This document shows positions 43,597 to 51,987 of a stretch of 64,000 nucleotides of DNA, in pieces; the first letter of the stretch is position 1, and each line of letters begins with the position of its first letter. Source of the DNA: Chitinophagales bacterium (GTDB lineage Bacteria; Bacteroidota; Bacteroidia; Chitinophagales; Chitinophagaceae); assembly GCA_026931325.1 (NCBI GenBank), contig JAIXLO010000160.1, forward strand, positions 1-64,000, in the 5' to 3' direction. Below the pieces are notes generated by a model. That model was not told the origin of the DNA, did no database searches, and saw only the letters and a list, made by a program, of their open reading frames with translations. The translations under genes and the position numbers were made by a program.

Positions 43597-43794
43597 ATGA
43601 AATTCGAAGACTTAATAGCGAAACTTATAAATGATAAAAAAGAAGTTTGTTTATTATTAGATAGTGGAGCTAATTTTGTATGTACATTCGATAGTTTTTC
43701 GGATGATAAATTATTCTTGATAGTAAATCAAGAAATGGGTGGTTTTACTACCAGATGGATAAAATTAAGTTCAATTTGTTCTATTTGGTATTAA
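43597..43794 (+). CDS. small beta-barrel-like protein
   Basis: The 65-residue product has the strand pattern of an Sm/SH3-like barrel: VCLLLDSGANFVCTFDSF, KLFLIVNQEM, RWIKLSSICSIWY. No specific family is claimed. GAGGTG precedes the start. It is the last gene before tmRNA. Confidence 0.5.
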   Translation: MKFEDLIAKLINDKKEVCLLLDSGANFVCTFDSFSDDKLFLIVNQEMGGFTTRWIKLSSICSIWY

Positions 43795-43832
43795 TTTGAT
43801 ATGAAGTTTAGCTAAAGTAATTTTAGCAGTAC

Positions 43833-44188
43833 GGGGATGACAGGTTTCGACAGTGTAATAAGTTTATATTGAACAAGCGGAGATTGACAATTACTCCTAA
43901 AAATAGTGTTAAACCATAAATGCCAACGATAACGTTGAAGTTGATTTTGCTGCGCAAGCTGCTTAATTGATACTAAATAATCAAGATAATTTTGGTAGAT
44001 TATTTGGGCGAACCACTAAAATTGCTCTTAATAAAGTTAGCTATTATCTTTATTAAGTTAAGATGAATATAGACTCTGTATTTAGAGAAAATAAAATACT
44101 ATGGCTACACTAAATTGTAGATAAAGCTTGTAAAAAATTGATATAGATAAGTTATATTGGACTCGGCTCTCGGATGCCGACATCTCCA
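43833..44188 (+). ncRNA. ssrA: tmRNA (ssrA)
   Basis: The ends pair as a tRNA acceptor (GGGGATG with CATCTCC), the 5' end continues ACAGGTTTCGACA as in tmRNAs, and the T arm near the 3' end is TCGGC..GCCGA. The internal reading frame from GCC encodes the tag ANDNVEVDFAAQAA followed by TAA at about 43965. Length about 356 bases, one-piece. tmRNA rescues stalled ribosomes and marks the product for proteolysis. The tag ends QAA rather than the usual LAA. A tRNA gene follows four bases later. Confidence 0.93.
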
Positions 44189-44192
44189 AAAA

Positions 44193-44264
44193 GAGTGTAT
44201 AATTCAATGGCAGAATGCGACTCTCATACGGTCGAAGTTGTAGGTTCAAGTCCTACTACACTCA
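44193..44264 (+). tRNA. tRNA with CAU anticodon (Met or Ile2)
   Basis: Regular class I cloverleaf of 72 bases: acceptor GAGTGTA/TACACTC with discriminator A; D arm ATTC AATGGCA GAAT; anticodon stem CGACT/GGTCG around CTCATAC (anticodon CAT); variable AAGTT; T arm GTAGG TTCAAGT CCTAC. It could read AUG, or AUA if the C is lysidine-modified; sequence alone does not decide. No CCA encoded. It probably shares a transcript with tmRNA. Confidence 0.92.
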
Positions 44265-44278
44265 CTAATTAAGTTATT

Positions 44279-44590
44279 ATGACTATTATAGATTTAATAA
44301 ATCAATTTTCAAAATTAGAAAATTGTCCATTATGTAAACCCAAATTAATATATGAAAGAGATGGTAGAAATTACTGTCAAAAATATATTATTCATAATGG
44401 AATTAATCTTAACCATTTTCAATATAGAAATGAAGATATTAGATTTTATTATGAAGAAATTTGTTTATCAATTAACATCTATTATCAAGTAACTCAAAAA
44501 ATAACAAGATTTGATAATAAAATTAATATATCAATGCAAGAATTTTTATATACATTAGAGAAAATTAAACTATTAAACGATTTAGAGTAA
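44279..44590 (+). CDS. zinc-ribbon paralog, HFW subgroup, array member 1
   Basis: The 103-residue product has C16-x2-C19, C33 and H46-F (HFQ in place of HFW). It ends with the subgroup signature, a helix closing in LEKIKLLNDLE. First gene after the tRNA, starting a tandem array. Confidence 0.65.
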   Translation: MTIIDLINQFSKLENCPLCKPKLIYERDGRNYCQKYIIHNGINLNHFQYRNEDIRFYYEEICLSINIYYQVTQKITRFDNKINISMQEFLYTLEKIKLLNDLE

Positions 44591-44601
44591 AGCATAAAAT
44601 C

Positions 44602-44979
44602 ATGAGTTTTATTGATATTGTACTTGAATATTCTACTAATTTAAAAAATTGTCCCATTTGTAATTTACCATTAATAACTTGTGATAAAGCAAAGTGTTGT
44701 AAAAATGTATGGAGCAATAGCAATTCTGCATTTGTTCATTTTTGGTCATTATATGGATTAAATGAATTTAATAATTATAATGGATTGGTTCTTCAAAAAG
44801 AAATTTGTTATGATTTTGAAAAATCTAGGTTAGTTAGAATATTTCACAAATCTGTGACTATTTATACTATTACTGAATATGATTATACTACGTTACAAAT
44901 TGATGCAGATATAATAAATAATGCAAAAAGCGTAGATTCTATATTTAACAAAATTAAGCTATTTTTGGATTTAAATTAA
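44602..44979 (+). CDS. zinc-ribbon paralog, HFW subgroup, array member 2
   Basis: The 125-residue product has C17-x2-C20, CC at 32-33 and H46FW. The start (SFIDIVLEYSTNLKNC) parallels the other array members, and the end is IFNKIKLFLDLN. Confidence 0.66.
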   Translation: MSFIDIVLEYSTNLKNCPICNLPLITCDKAKCCKNVWSNSNSAFVHFWSLYGLNEFNNYNGLVLQKEICYDFEKSRLVRIFHKSVTIYTITEYDYTTLQIDADIINNAKSVDSIFNKIKLFLDLN

Positions 44980-44980
44980 T

Positions 44981-45352
44981 ATGGATATAGTAAATTATAT
45001 TATTCAAGTAAGCCAAAAAATAACTCATTGTCCAGTATGCGAACGCATAATAATGCGCAATGATAACGATAATCTTAATATTAGCTATTCTAGTTGTTAT
45101 ACATTATGGGATAAAAAACAATCACTTCTCCATTTTTGGACAATAAATAAAATTAAAACTAAAATTGATAAACATCAAATATTATATCAAATAAAAAAAG
45201 AAGATAATTTATATAGGATATTTACAGATCAAATTCATGTTCATAAGAAAAGCCATGATGAAAAAATTGTTATAGATATAAATTTTGATTTAATAGATTG
45301 CGATATTGACCGCTTATTAAATAAGGCGCAAACGGTTTTAGAATTGGATTAA
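44981..45352 (+). CDS. zinc-ribbon paralog, HFW subgroup, array member 3
   Basis: The 123-residue product has C17-x2-C20, C39 and H51FW, with a longer spacer to the second half-site. It ends LLNKAQTVLELD. One base separates it from the preceding stop. Confidence 0.66.
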   Translation: MDIVNYIIQVSQKITHCPVCERIIMRNDNDNLNISYSSCYTLWDKKQSLLHFWTINKIKTKIDKHQILYQIKKEDNLYRIFTDQIHVHKKSHDEKIVIDINFDLIDCDIDRLLNKAQTVLELD

Positions 45353-45356
45353 TATA

Positions 45357-45731
45357 ATGGAAATAATAAATTCTATTATTAATTATAGTAAGGCATTAAA
45401 TAAATGTCCTATATGTAAAAATATGTTGGATAATAGCGGAGCCAATCAATTTTATTATAAATTTTGTAAATTAGCATATGCTAATTCAGGATTTTATCAT
45501 TTTTGGGCTATAACTGATATTAGAAACTGTGATAATTTATATATGATTAATGTTCCAATTATTCAAATTTACCATGATTGTCAATTATACAGAATATTTG
45601 TAGACAGCAGCGAAATTATAAATGAAGCTGGTAAGAAAAAAATAATTAATTTTGAATTATGTTCAATTAATCCAAATTACACTATTAATAATATAATACA
45701 AAAAATAAATATGATTATAGATTTAGATTAA
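45357..45731 (+). CDS. zinc-ribbon paralog, HFW subgroup, array member 4
   Basis: The 124-residue product has C17-x2-C20, C37 and H48FW. The opening MEIINSIINYSKALNKC is close to member 3, which suggests recent duplication. It ends IIQKINMIIDLD. Confidence 0.66.
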   Translation: MEIINSIINYSKALNKCPICKNMLDNSGANQFYYKFCKLAYANSGFYHFWAITDIRNCDNLYMINVPIIQIYHDCQLYRIFVDSSEIINEAGKKKIINFELCSINPNYTINNIIQKINMIIDLD

Positions 45732-45743
45732 GGTAAAAATTTT

Positions 45744-46079
45744 ATGCTAGAACAATCAATTAAAGCTAAGTTTGAATCGATAAAACAATGTCCTATATGT
45801 AATACTGAACTTACTAAAATTTCCTATCAAAATGATGCAATAGCTTGTCCAAATGATGTTGATTCATATACCGATAAATTTCATTTTTGGCTTGTTAATA
45901 ATGTAAGCGAAGATTATCCATTACTTTTATCATATAAAATAGAAAATAAAATAATTCAAATTCTTCATGATCGAGTAGTTGTAGTATATCCTGAGCCAGA
46001 AATTATTTTATTTAATCATGCTATTGATGATATAGATGTTTTATTTTCTAAAATATTTAAATTTTTTGATTTGTGTTAA
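45744..46079 (+). CDS. zinc-ribbon paralog, HFW subgroup, array member 5
   Basis: The 111-residue product has C16-x2-C19, C35 (CPND) and H47FW, with a shorter middle than its neighbours. It ends LFSKIFKFFDLC. Confidence 0.66.
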   Translation: MLEQSIKAKFESIKQCPICNTELTKISYQNDAIACPNDVDSYTDKFHFWLVNNVSEDYPLLLSYKIENKIIQILHDRVVVVYPEPEIILFNHAIDDIDVLFSKIFKFFDLC

Positions 46080-46091
46080 ATTGGAGATAAT

Positions 46092-46214
46092 ATGTTACAA
46101 ATTAGCAAAGACGATTTTATTAATCAAATTTTTATCCCATTTATAGTTCCAACTATTATAGTTGGTTCTTTGGTTTTAATTAGTATTAAAGTTAATAACA
46201 TAAAATGGAAATAA
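46092..46214 (+). CDS. tiny membrane protein inside the array (40 aa)
   Basis: A 40-codon frame with one hydrophobic helix (IFIPFIVPTIIVGSLVLISI), GGAGATAAT upstream and an overlap with the next start. It is the only non-zinc gene in the first half of the array. Confidence 0.5.
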   Translation: MLQISKDDFINQIFIPFIVPTIIVGSLVLISIKVNNIKWK

Positions 46215-46564
46215 TAAAAGAATTATATAAAAAATATTATAATGACAAATGCCCATTATGTAGTAAAATTTTACATGAGGATGAAGAGCATCATAATATA
46301 TTTTGTGAAACCATTATTTATATAGACGGCGAAGGAGCATTTTATCATTTTTGGATAAGAAAATTTGATAATTGTATAAATAATAAATATTTTAATAGTT
46401 TATTATTTCAAATAGTTAAAAATGATTTTTTGTGTAGAGTATACAAAAATAAAGTCGGTTTGTTTCACAAAACCGATCAAAGTAGATCTATTGAATTTTA
46501 TTATAATAACATTAGCTTAGATTCTATTTTTAATAAAATAGAATCGTTTATTGATCTTACATGA
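46205..46564 (+). CDS. zinc-ribbon paralog, HFW subgroup, array member 6
   Basis: The 119-residue product has C16-x2-C19, C34 and H48FW, ending IFNKIESFIDLT. It overlaps the tiny membrane gene upstream and the next paralog downstream. Confidence 0.66.
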   Translation: MEIIKELYKKYYNDKCPLCSKILHEDEEHHNIFCETIIYIDGEGAFYHFWIRKFDNCINNKYFNSLLFQIVKNDFLCRVYKNKVGLFHKTDQSRSIEFYYNNISLDSIFNKIESFIDLT

Positions 46565-46920
46565 GAAAATATAAAAATATTGAACAGTGTCCAATTTGCA
46601 AATCACGATTAAATGATAAAATCACACACCGAATGTGTGATAGTACCAACGATCGTCATTTTAACAACACACCGCTATGTCATTTTTGGATATATTCTGG
46701 CGATTTAGATAAGGAAAGTTTAGGCGGTAAATTACTACTTCAAATTTACCATAATAAAATGATAATAAGATTTACACAAGCCACGATTGAATTAATAGAT
46801 GCAAATAGTGGTCAAACGTGTCAAACGTCTCGTATAATTGAAAATGATAATACAATGTTTGATTATGATGATATTATTAAATTTTTAGATAAAATAGATT
46901 TACTTGTGCTGTTAAATTAA
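46561..46920 (+). CDS. zinc-ribbon paralog, HFW subgroup, array member 7
   Basis: The 119-residue product has C10-x2-C13, C26 and C40-H41FW. Its N-terminal helix is shortened relative to the other members. It ends FLDKIDLLVLLN. Confidence 0.66.
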   Translation: MRKYKNIEQCPICKSRLNDKITHRMCDSTNDRHFNNTPLCHFWIYSGDLDKESLGGKLLLQIYHNKMIIRFTQATIELIDANSGQTCQTSRIIENDNTMFDYDDIIKFLDKIDLLVLLN

Positions 46921-46922
46921 AT

Positions 46923-47270
46923 ATGAAAATAAAAGAACTAATTACGTGTCTTAGCAAATTAAAAAAATGTCCTAGATGTAAAAATGAACTTACAAATTAT
47001 AATGACGTTGGCGTACTATGTTGTAATAACAGTATAAATAATGAATACTATTCTCATTTTTGGCTTAGAGACAATTATGAATCTAAATCATCTAACTCAT
47101 TAATGCAAATTTATTTTAATAATTATCTATTTGTAATAGAAAAAGAAAATATTCAAATATTAAAAAAAGAAAAATTAATATTTGAGCAGTTTATTGATGT
47201 AAATCAATTTACAGTAGTTGATCTATTATCTTGTTATAAAAAAGCAAAACTAATCGAAGAGCTGTCATAA
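46923..47270 (+). CDS. zinc-ribbon paralog, HFW subgroup, array member 8
   Basis: The 115-residue product has C16-x2-C19 (CPRC), CC at 33-34 and H45FW, ending YKKAKLIEELS. The stop overlaps the next start. Confidence 0.66.
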   Translation: MKIKELITCLSKLKKCPRCKNELTNYNDVGVLCCNNSINNEYYSHFWLRDNYESKSSNSLMQIYFNNYLFVIEKENIQILKKEKLIFEQFIDVNQFTVVDLLSCYKKAKLIEELS

Positions 47271-47632
47271 TGGAAGAATTGATCAATTATTACTTTGATA
47301 TCAATGAATGTCAATTATGTGGAAGCGCCATTATTAATCTTAGCGATGACAAAAAATATTGTCCTGGTTTATCGGCTAAGAAACATAAATATAGTAGATA
47401 TACACATTTTTTTATAGATAAAAATCCTATAGATGGCATTATATTGCAACTATGTACAGAAAAATTTGTTATTAGACTTTATTATGATAAAGTAGAATGT
47501 ATAAAAAATAAACATGAAGAATACTTTGAAACTGACATATATATGTCAACAGCTATAAGCAAAGAAAATTTCTCATTAAATGATTTTAAAAACATTATAA
47601 GTAAGCTAGATATTATTTATGATTTAGAATAA
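47270..47632 (+). CDS. zinc-ribbon paralog, HFW subgroup, array member 9
   Basis: The 120-residue product has C14-x2-C17 (CQLC), C31 (CPG) and H46FF. It ends IISKLDIIYDLE. Confidence 0.65.
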   Translation: MEELINYYFDINECQLCGSAIINLSDDKKYCPGLSAKKHKYSRYTHFFIDKNPIDGIILQLCTEKFVIRLYYDKVECIKNKHEEYFETDIYMSTAISKENFSLNDFKNIISKLDIIYDLE

Positions 47633-47655
47633 ATATACTTAAAGTATATTTTATT

Positions 47656-48036
47656 ATGTTGAATCTTATAAAAGCTATTGCCAGTGAATGTCTATGTATA
47701 ATATCATTAAAATTAATAGGCAAAAAACGTAAATGTATTTATTGTAATCAATCCTTAATTATTCATGATTATAATGGAAATCATTTAATTACATGTGATA
47801 AAAAATATCATTATTGTGAAATATACACAGTCTCATTTCCGCCAAAACTAAATGCAATTCAAATTTCTAATATGAAATCTTTCTATAAATTTTATAGAAA
47901 TGGCAAAGTTTTTATAAGCAATGAAAGATTAAATAAGTACTCATCTTCAGAAATTGAAATATATAATATTGAAAAATATTTTCAAAATACAAAACTTTTA
48001 TTAAAATTAATTGAAAAACTGGAATTATTAGAATAA
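47656..48036 (+). CDS. zinc-ribbon paralog, divergent, array member 10
   Basis: The 126-residue product has C27-x2-C30 (CIYC), C47 and C54 (CDKKYHYCE), so the usual His position may be replaced by Cys. There is an extra N-terminal hydrophobic helix (LIKAIASECLCIISLKLIG) that might touch a membrane. It ends LLLKLIEKLELLE. Confidence 0.6.
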   Translation: MLNLIKAIASECLCIISLKLIGKKRKCIYCNQSLIIHDYNGNHLITCDKKYHYCEIYTVSFPPKLNAIQISNMKSFYKFYRNGKVFISNERLNKYSSSEIEIYNIEKYFQNTKLLLKLIEKLELLE

Positions 48037-48037
48037 T

Positions 48038-48403
48038 ATGTTTGTTGATACAATTCATAGAATAACCAAGCTTGCGCAAGAAAAACAAATAAAATCTTTT
48101 GTTGAAAAAGAAAGAATGTTTGATAGCCAAAAAATTAAAAATATTGGTCTTTTAAATACATTTTCGTTAGAGTATAGTATTAAATGGTTATACGAAATAA
48201 TTGAATGGTCGGCTCAAGATGGAGAATCTTATTGCGAATTCTATATGTTTCAAAAACAATATCTTGAAGATATAATGAATAAACTTAAACAAGATGGATT
48301 TAATTGTTATTATGTAGAGTATGATGAGAAAGAAAAATATTATTATGGCAATGATAAAGTTATCATACCTGCTCATACTTCAATTTTTGTTAATTGGTAC
48401 TAA
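48038..48403 (+). CDS. hypothetical protein within the zinc-ribbon array
   Basis: The 121-residue product without paired cysteines is helical at the start and aromatic at the end (CYYVEYDEKEKYYYGNDK). Not recognised. One base after the preceding stop and three before the next start. Confidence 0.5.
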   Translation: MFVDTIHRITKLAQEKQIKSFVEKERMFDSQKIKNIGLLNTFSLEYSIKWLYEIIEWSAQDGESYCEFYMFQKQYLEDIMNKLKQDGFNCYYVEYDEKEKYYYGNDKVIIPAHTSIFVNWY

Positions 48404-48406
48404 AAA

Positions 48407-48724
48407 ATGAAGTATAAAGAATTATTTGATTATTATTTTAAGTTAGATAATTGTCCAATATGCAATGAAAAAATATTTGCATATAAATCTAATGTGATGA
48501 AAAAATGTGATGTAGAAATAGAAAAATATTTATATCATTTTTATATACATAAGACTGTAGGCATGTTTGAAATAAATACTGATGTATTTAGCATACAGTG
48601 GAGAGATAATAATACAACCGTAGTATTTTGCTACACTACATCAAACAATTATAATTTTAATTATATTGTTCCGGTAATAAATGATTTTGATCATAAGATA
48701 GCTAAAATAGTTGATATAGGGTAA
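48407..48724 (+). CDS. zinc-ribbon paralog, HFY variant, array member 11
   Basis: The 105-residue product has C16-x2-C19, C34 and H44FY. The opening MKYKELFDYYFKLDNC matches the array pattern. It is the last member of the tandem set and ends DHKIAKIVDIG. Confidence 0.65.
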   Translation: MKYKELFDYYFKLDNCPICNEKIFAYKSNVMKKCDVEIEKYLYHFYIHKTVGMFEINTDVFSIQWRDNNTTVVFCYTTSNNYNFNYIVPVINDFDHKIAKIVDIG

Positions 48725-48764
48725 AGAAGTATTATTAGAGAAATATAAAAAATTACCAAAATTC

Positions 48765-48863
48765 TTGGTGAAAGAAGACCATCAATATCTATATTTTTCT
48801 TTATTGTTTTTTAGTATTATTACAATCTTATTTTTTAAAGTATTAATTGAAAGGAAATACTAA
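48765..48863 (+). CDS. possible tiny membrane protein
   Basis: A frame of about 32 codons with TTG or GTG start and one hydrophobic helix (YLYFSLLFFSIITILFFKVLI), ending three bases before the amidohydrolase start. It contains the GAAAGGAAA ribosome site of that gene. Weak support; the start is uncertain. Confidence 0.35.
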   Translation: MVKEDHQYLYFSLLFFSIITILFFKVLIERKY

Positions 48864-48865
48864 TT

Positions 48866-49651
48866 ATGATATATGATTGCCACACACATATAGGAAGAAA
48901 TAAGCATATTAATTCTTCTATAAAAGATTTACTTAATTCAATGGATAGAGCAAATATTAGTAAATCGTTAGTTTTTGCTGGCAAATTGAATGACGTGGAT
49001 AATGAATATTTGTTAAAAGAGATTAAAGATCATAGAGATAGATTATATGCTGTTGCGGCATTTCATCCATATGATACAGAAATGGAAACCTCTATACTTA
49101 AAAAATGTATAGAGGAGAAGCAATTCGTTGCCGTTAAATTTTATTTGGGATACGATCATTGGTATCCTAATGATAGTAGAATATATGAAATGTTAAACTT
49201 TATAAATGAGCATAAGGTGGCAGCAATATTTCATTGCGGAGATTGCTTAAATTCTGTCAAAGCTGCAAAATTAAAATATTCTCATCCATTAAATATAGAT
49301 GATCCTGCAACGGATTTTCCTAATATTAATTTTATCATTGCTCATATAGGGAATCCATGGATTCTAGATACAGCGCAAGTTTGTTATAAAAACGACAATG
49401 TTTATACAGATATTTCTGGCTATGTATACAACAATTTTTCTGAAGAAATGAAAAAATGTTTTCATGAAGATATAAATCATTTTTTAAAGATTTGTTCAAA
49501 GCCAGAAAAATTGTTATTTGGCACAGATTTTCCTATTTCTAATCAAAAGTCTTATGTAGAAACAATTAATGATTATTTTTGTAAATATGGACAAATAAAT
49601 CCAGAGCTAATGACGGACAATGTAAAAAAAGCATTTAATTTAAATAAATAA
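48866..49651 (+). CDS. amidohydrolase-family metal-dependent hydrolase
   Basis: The 261-residue product has the TIM-barrel amidohydrolase marks in order: DCHTH (H6, H8), AVAAFHP, VAVKFYLG, IFHCGD, IIAHIG, LLFGTDFP. The form is that of the amidohydrolase_2 / TatD-like group, with a metal-bound His pair and final Asp. Substrate unknown. This is unusual phage cargo. AAAGGAAA precedes the start. Confidence 0.82.
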   Translation: MIYDCHTHIGRNKHINSSIKDLLNSMDRANISKSLVFAGKLNDVDNEYLLKEIKDHRDRLYAVAAFHPYDTEMETSILKKCIEEKQFVAVKFYLGYDHWYPNDSRIYEMLNFINEHKVAAIFHCGDCLNSVKAAKLKYSHPLNIDDPATDFPNINFIIAHIGNPWILDTAQVCYKNDNVYTDISGYVYNNFSEEMKKCFHEDINHFLKICSKPEKLLFGTDFPISNQKSYVETINDYFCKYGQINPELMTDNVKKAFNLNK

Positions 49652-49672
49652 TTTTTAAGAACGGATTATAAT

Positions 49673-50833
49673 ATGAAGACTTTTAAAGTAAGCGATGTAG
49701 AAAAAAATAAAAATAAGTTAGAAAACGCGAATCTAAGTATTTATAGTATTGTAAAAAACTATGTTGAAAAATCTTCTTTGAAATCGGGTAATGTAAGTCA
49801 GCAAGGCTTTTTAAGAGCCGTTAATGCCGCTTATTCCAAACATTATCCATTAATATTGTCACCGGATCATATATGGATAATAATAGCTCAAGGTTTGGCT
49901 AAGCATATAGAACTAAACTCCGAAACTTTAAGACATAAATTTGTAAATTTTGAAGGTAAGCAAACAATAATTGTAGATAATAATTTTCTAAGATTATATG
50001 ATGAAACTTCTCCATGGGAAGATGTTTTTCCAATGTTTTCAGAAAAAATATCCGAATATATTGGAAAAAAGAGAGATTTGATTGAATGTGATTTTACTAC
50101 TACTGACGCAAAGACAAAATTAGTTTCACAAATAGTATTAATGGATACAATGAAAACTTATTTTGATTATAGAGTAAGAACACTTTGCGGCATACCTGAA
50201 ATTAGTTTAATGGGCACAAGAGAAGATTGGGTGAAATTACGAGACAAGGTAAATGCTATTTCAGAGTTTAATTTAAAATGGTGGACAGATAAATTGTTGC
50301 CAATTTGTGATGAATTTGTGAATGCATTTGATGATAAAATAAATACAAAATTTTGGGCAAAGATATATAAAGAAGAAGGCGGATCTGGCGGTCCATATAT
50401 AAGTGGATGGATAACACATTTAATTCCTTACATAAATGATAAAAAAAATCATATTATATGTAATTCCAATAATGACTCAATGTATTCAAATACATTAACT
50501 TCTGATTTATTTCCAAATGAAGTATCTTCAGTAGATTTTGTTTGGGAATATTTTGGTAAAGAAATAAAAATGCAATTTATTGGCGGATTTATGTCGTTTG
50601 ATCAATTAGATGATGGCAGTATAATCCCATCATTAGATTGGGCTATCCTAAATAAAGAAAAAGAAGTTAAATTTAAAATGATTGGTAAAGATGAAAAAGA
50701 TCAATTTTTGCAAAATAATCCGAATTTAAAATTAGTAGCAGAAAAGCCAAGTCATAGCGGTACATATTATGATAAAGAATTAAAAAAATATATTTATAAA
50801 AATATAAATATTGGTGTGATAGATCTTAGTTAA
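49673..50833 (+). CDS. DUF4419 family protein
   Basis: The 386-residue product matches DUF4419 by its characteristic run: LSPDHIWIIIAQGLAKH near 62, DCxFTTT-type segment, FDYRVRTLCGIPEISLMGT near 165, DWVKLRDK, and GSGGPYISGWITHLIPY near 240. The family occurs in eukaryotes and scattered bacteria, and no activity is known to me. Normal length, intact. Confidence 0.8.
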   Translation: MKTFKVSDVEKNKNKLENANLSIYSIVKNYVEKSSLKSGNVSQQGFLRAVNAAYSKHYPLILSPDHIWIIIAQGLAKHIELNSETLRHKFVNFEGKQTIIVDNNFLRLYDETSPWEDVFPMFSEKISEYIGKKRDLIECDFTTTDAKTKLVSQIVLMDTMKTYFDYRVRTLCGIPEISLMGTREDWVKLRDKVNAISEFNLKWWTDKLLPICDEFVNAFDDKINTKFWAKIYKEEGGSGGPYISGWITHLIPYINDKKNHIICNSNNDSMYSNTLTSDLFPNEVSSVDFVWEYFGKEIKMQFIGGFMSFDQLDDGSIIPSLDWAILNKEKEVKFKMIGKDEKDQFLQNNPNLKLVAEKPSHSGTYYDKELKKYIYKNINIGVIDLS

Positions 50834-50906
50834 ATATTTTAACCTGATATAAACAATATATGGGGACTATATAGTATACATAAGTTTAAATATTAAAGAG
50901 GTTTAT

Positions 50907-50980
50907 GCCATATTAGGAATTCAGCAATTCCGCCTGTCTGTCGAACAGGAATGAAACGGGGGCAGCACCCGTATATGGCG
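50907..50980 (+). tRNA. tRNA-Asp-like gene (GUC) with noncanonical elbow
   Basis: All stems are perfect: acceptor GCCATAT/ATATGGC, D stem GGAA/TTCC, anticodon stem CCTGT/ACAGG with loop CTGTCGA (anticodon GTC), T stem ACGGG/CCCGT, discriminator G as in tRNA-Asp. But the T loop is GGCAGCA instead of TTCRANT and the D loop TTCAGCAA lacks the GG that pairs with it. The variable loop is six bases. Both sides of the elbow are altered together, so it is either a specialised tRNA or a tRNA mimic. It stands alone between DUF4419 and a small membrane gene. Confidence 0.75.
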
Positions 50981-51006
50981 CAAATTTTGTTTGAAAGAAT
51001 AATAAT

Positions 51007-51348
51007 ATGTCGGAAAATAATTCCCAAAAAATGAATAATCCTGAAATATTAACTTCAATTTTTCTTATAATTTTAGCAATTTTTGCTCTTGGCTTTTTAA
51101 TACAGAGTTGTGCTTCTTGTCAAACAAATTCTAATGACTGGCTAGAGCATAAAAATAATGTATGCGAAGCAGTTTATTCCACGAACGAATCTTTTGCTGA
51201 TTGTAAATGTGGTTACCATAGAAGAAATGAATATAGTAAAATTGTTGATGAGTATTGTATAGCAAAATTTGCCAAAGATTCAAAAATAGAAATTAAAAAA
51301 ATAGTGTGCGAAAAAAATAAATGTTTTGATTTTATAGAAAAAAAATGA
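51007..51348 (+). CDS. membrane-anchored Cys-rich protein
   Basis: The 113-residue product has a hydrophobic helix at about 13-33 (ILTSIFLIILAIFALGFLI), then CASC and eight further cysteines (CEAVYST..CKCGYHR..CIAKF..CEKNKC). The tail is probably periplasmic and disulfide-bonded. It could be a signal-anchored protein rather than a lipoprotein. Overlaps the next start. Confidence 0.6.
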   Translation: MSENNSQKMNNPEILTSIFLIILAIFALGFLIQSCASCQTNSNDWLEHKNNVCEAVYSTNESFADCKCGYHRRNEYSKIVDEYCIAKFAKDSKIEIKKIVCEKNKCFDFIEKK

Positions 51349-51698
51349 ATATAATTATTCCGACAGCACATAATAATTTAGATTTTTTTGCTATTAATAA
51401 GTGTTTATTTTGCTCAGAGCGACTTAGTTTAGAAAGTACATTATATTTTGTCAATGCAAAACAGATTTTATCTTGCGACTGTATGAATCTTAAAATTGTT
51501 CCGCGATTATTTATTAGATTTAGATATAAGGACAAAGATTTTTATGTTTCTGATAAAATTCAGTTATTTTCTGGAGAAGAGGATTCTGTTGAATGGTGGG
51601 ATGTAACAAACAAATCCCTACGGTTAATAGTTGGATTGCATAATTTAGATGGCAAAAGAATAATTAAAATTATAGATAATTTAGAGGAATTAGGATAA
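51345..51698 (+). CDS. zinc-ribbon paralog (CLFC/CDC)
   Basis: The 117-residue product has C20-x2-C23 and a CDC pair at 44-46, the form shared with the products at 52.6 and 54.3 kb. It ends with the family helix (IKIIDNLEELG). Confidence 0.62.
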   Translation: MNIIIPTAHNNLDFFAINKCLFCSERLSLESTLYFVNAKQILSCDCMNLKIVPRLFIRFRYKDKDFYVSDKIQLFSGEEDSVEWWDVTNKSLRLIVGLHNLDGKRIIKIIDNLEELG

Positions 51699-51699
51699 T

Positions 51700-51987
51700 A
51701 TGGAAAAAATTGAAACACCTTTTGATGCTTTTATTAGAGCAGTATCAGCAGTTCATCTACATCCAAAATTTTCTAGTTATTATGATAGGAATAAAAAACC
51801 AGGCGAAGTAATAGAAAGTTTATCGCCAAGTACAAGAGAATTGCTTAAAAATCTAAAATCAGATGATATGAAAAAATTGACACATGAAATGTTCATATAT
51901 GGTGATACAAATTATAGAATGTATAGTTTGGAAAAGATTGCAAAAGAAGAAAAATTGAAATTTGATAAATTAAATAAGTGGGTATAA
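51700..51987 (+). CDS. hypothetical protein
   Basis: The 95-residue helical product (FDAFIRAVSAVHLHPKFSSY) is not recognised. The stop overlaps the following DUF4326 start. Confidence 0.5.
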   Translation: MEKIETPFDAFIRAVSAVHLHPKFSSYYDRNKKPGEVIESLSPSTRELLKNLKSDDMKKLTHEMFIYGDTNYRMYSLEKIAKEEKLKFDKLNKWV

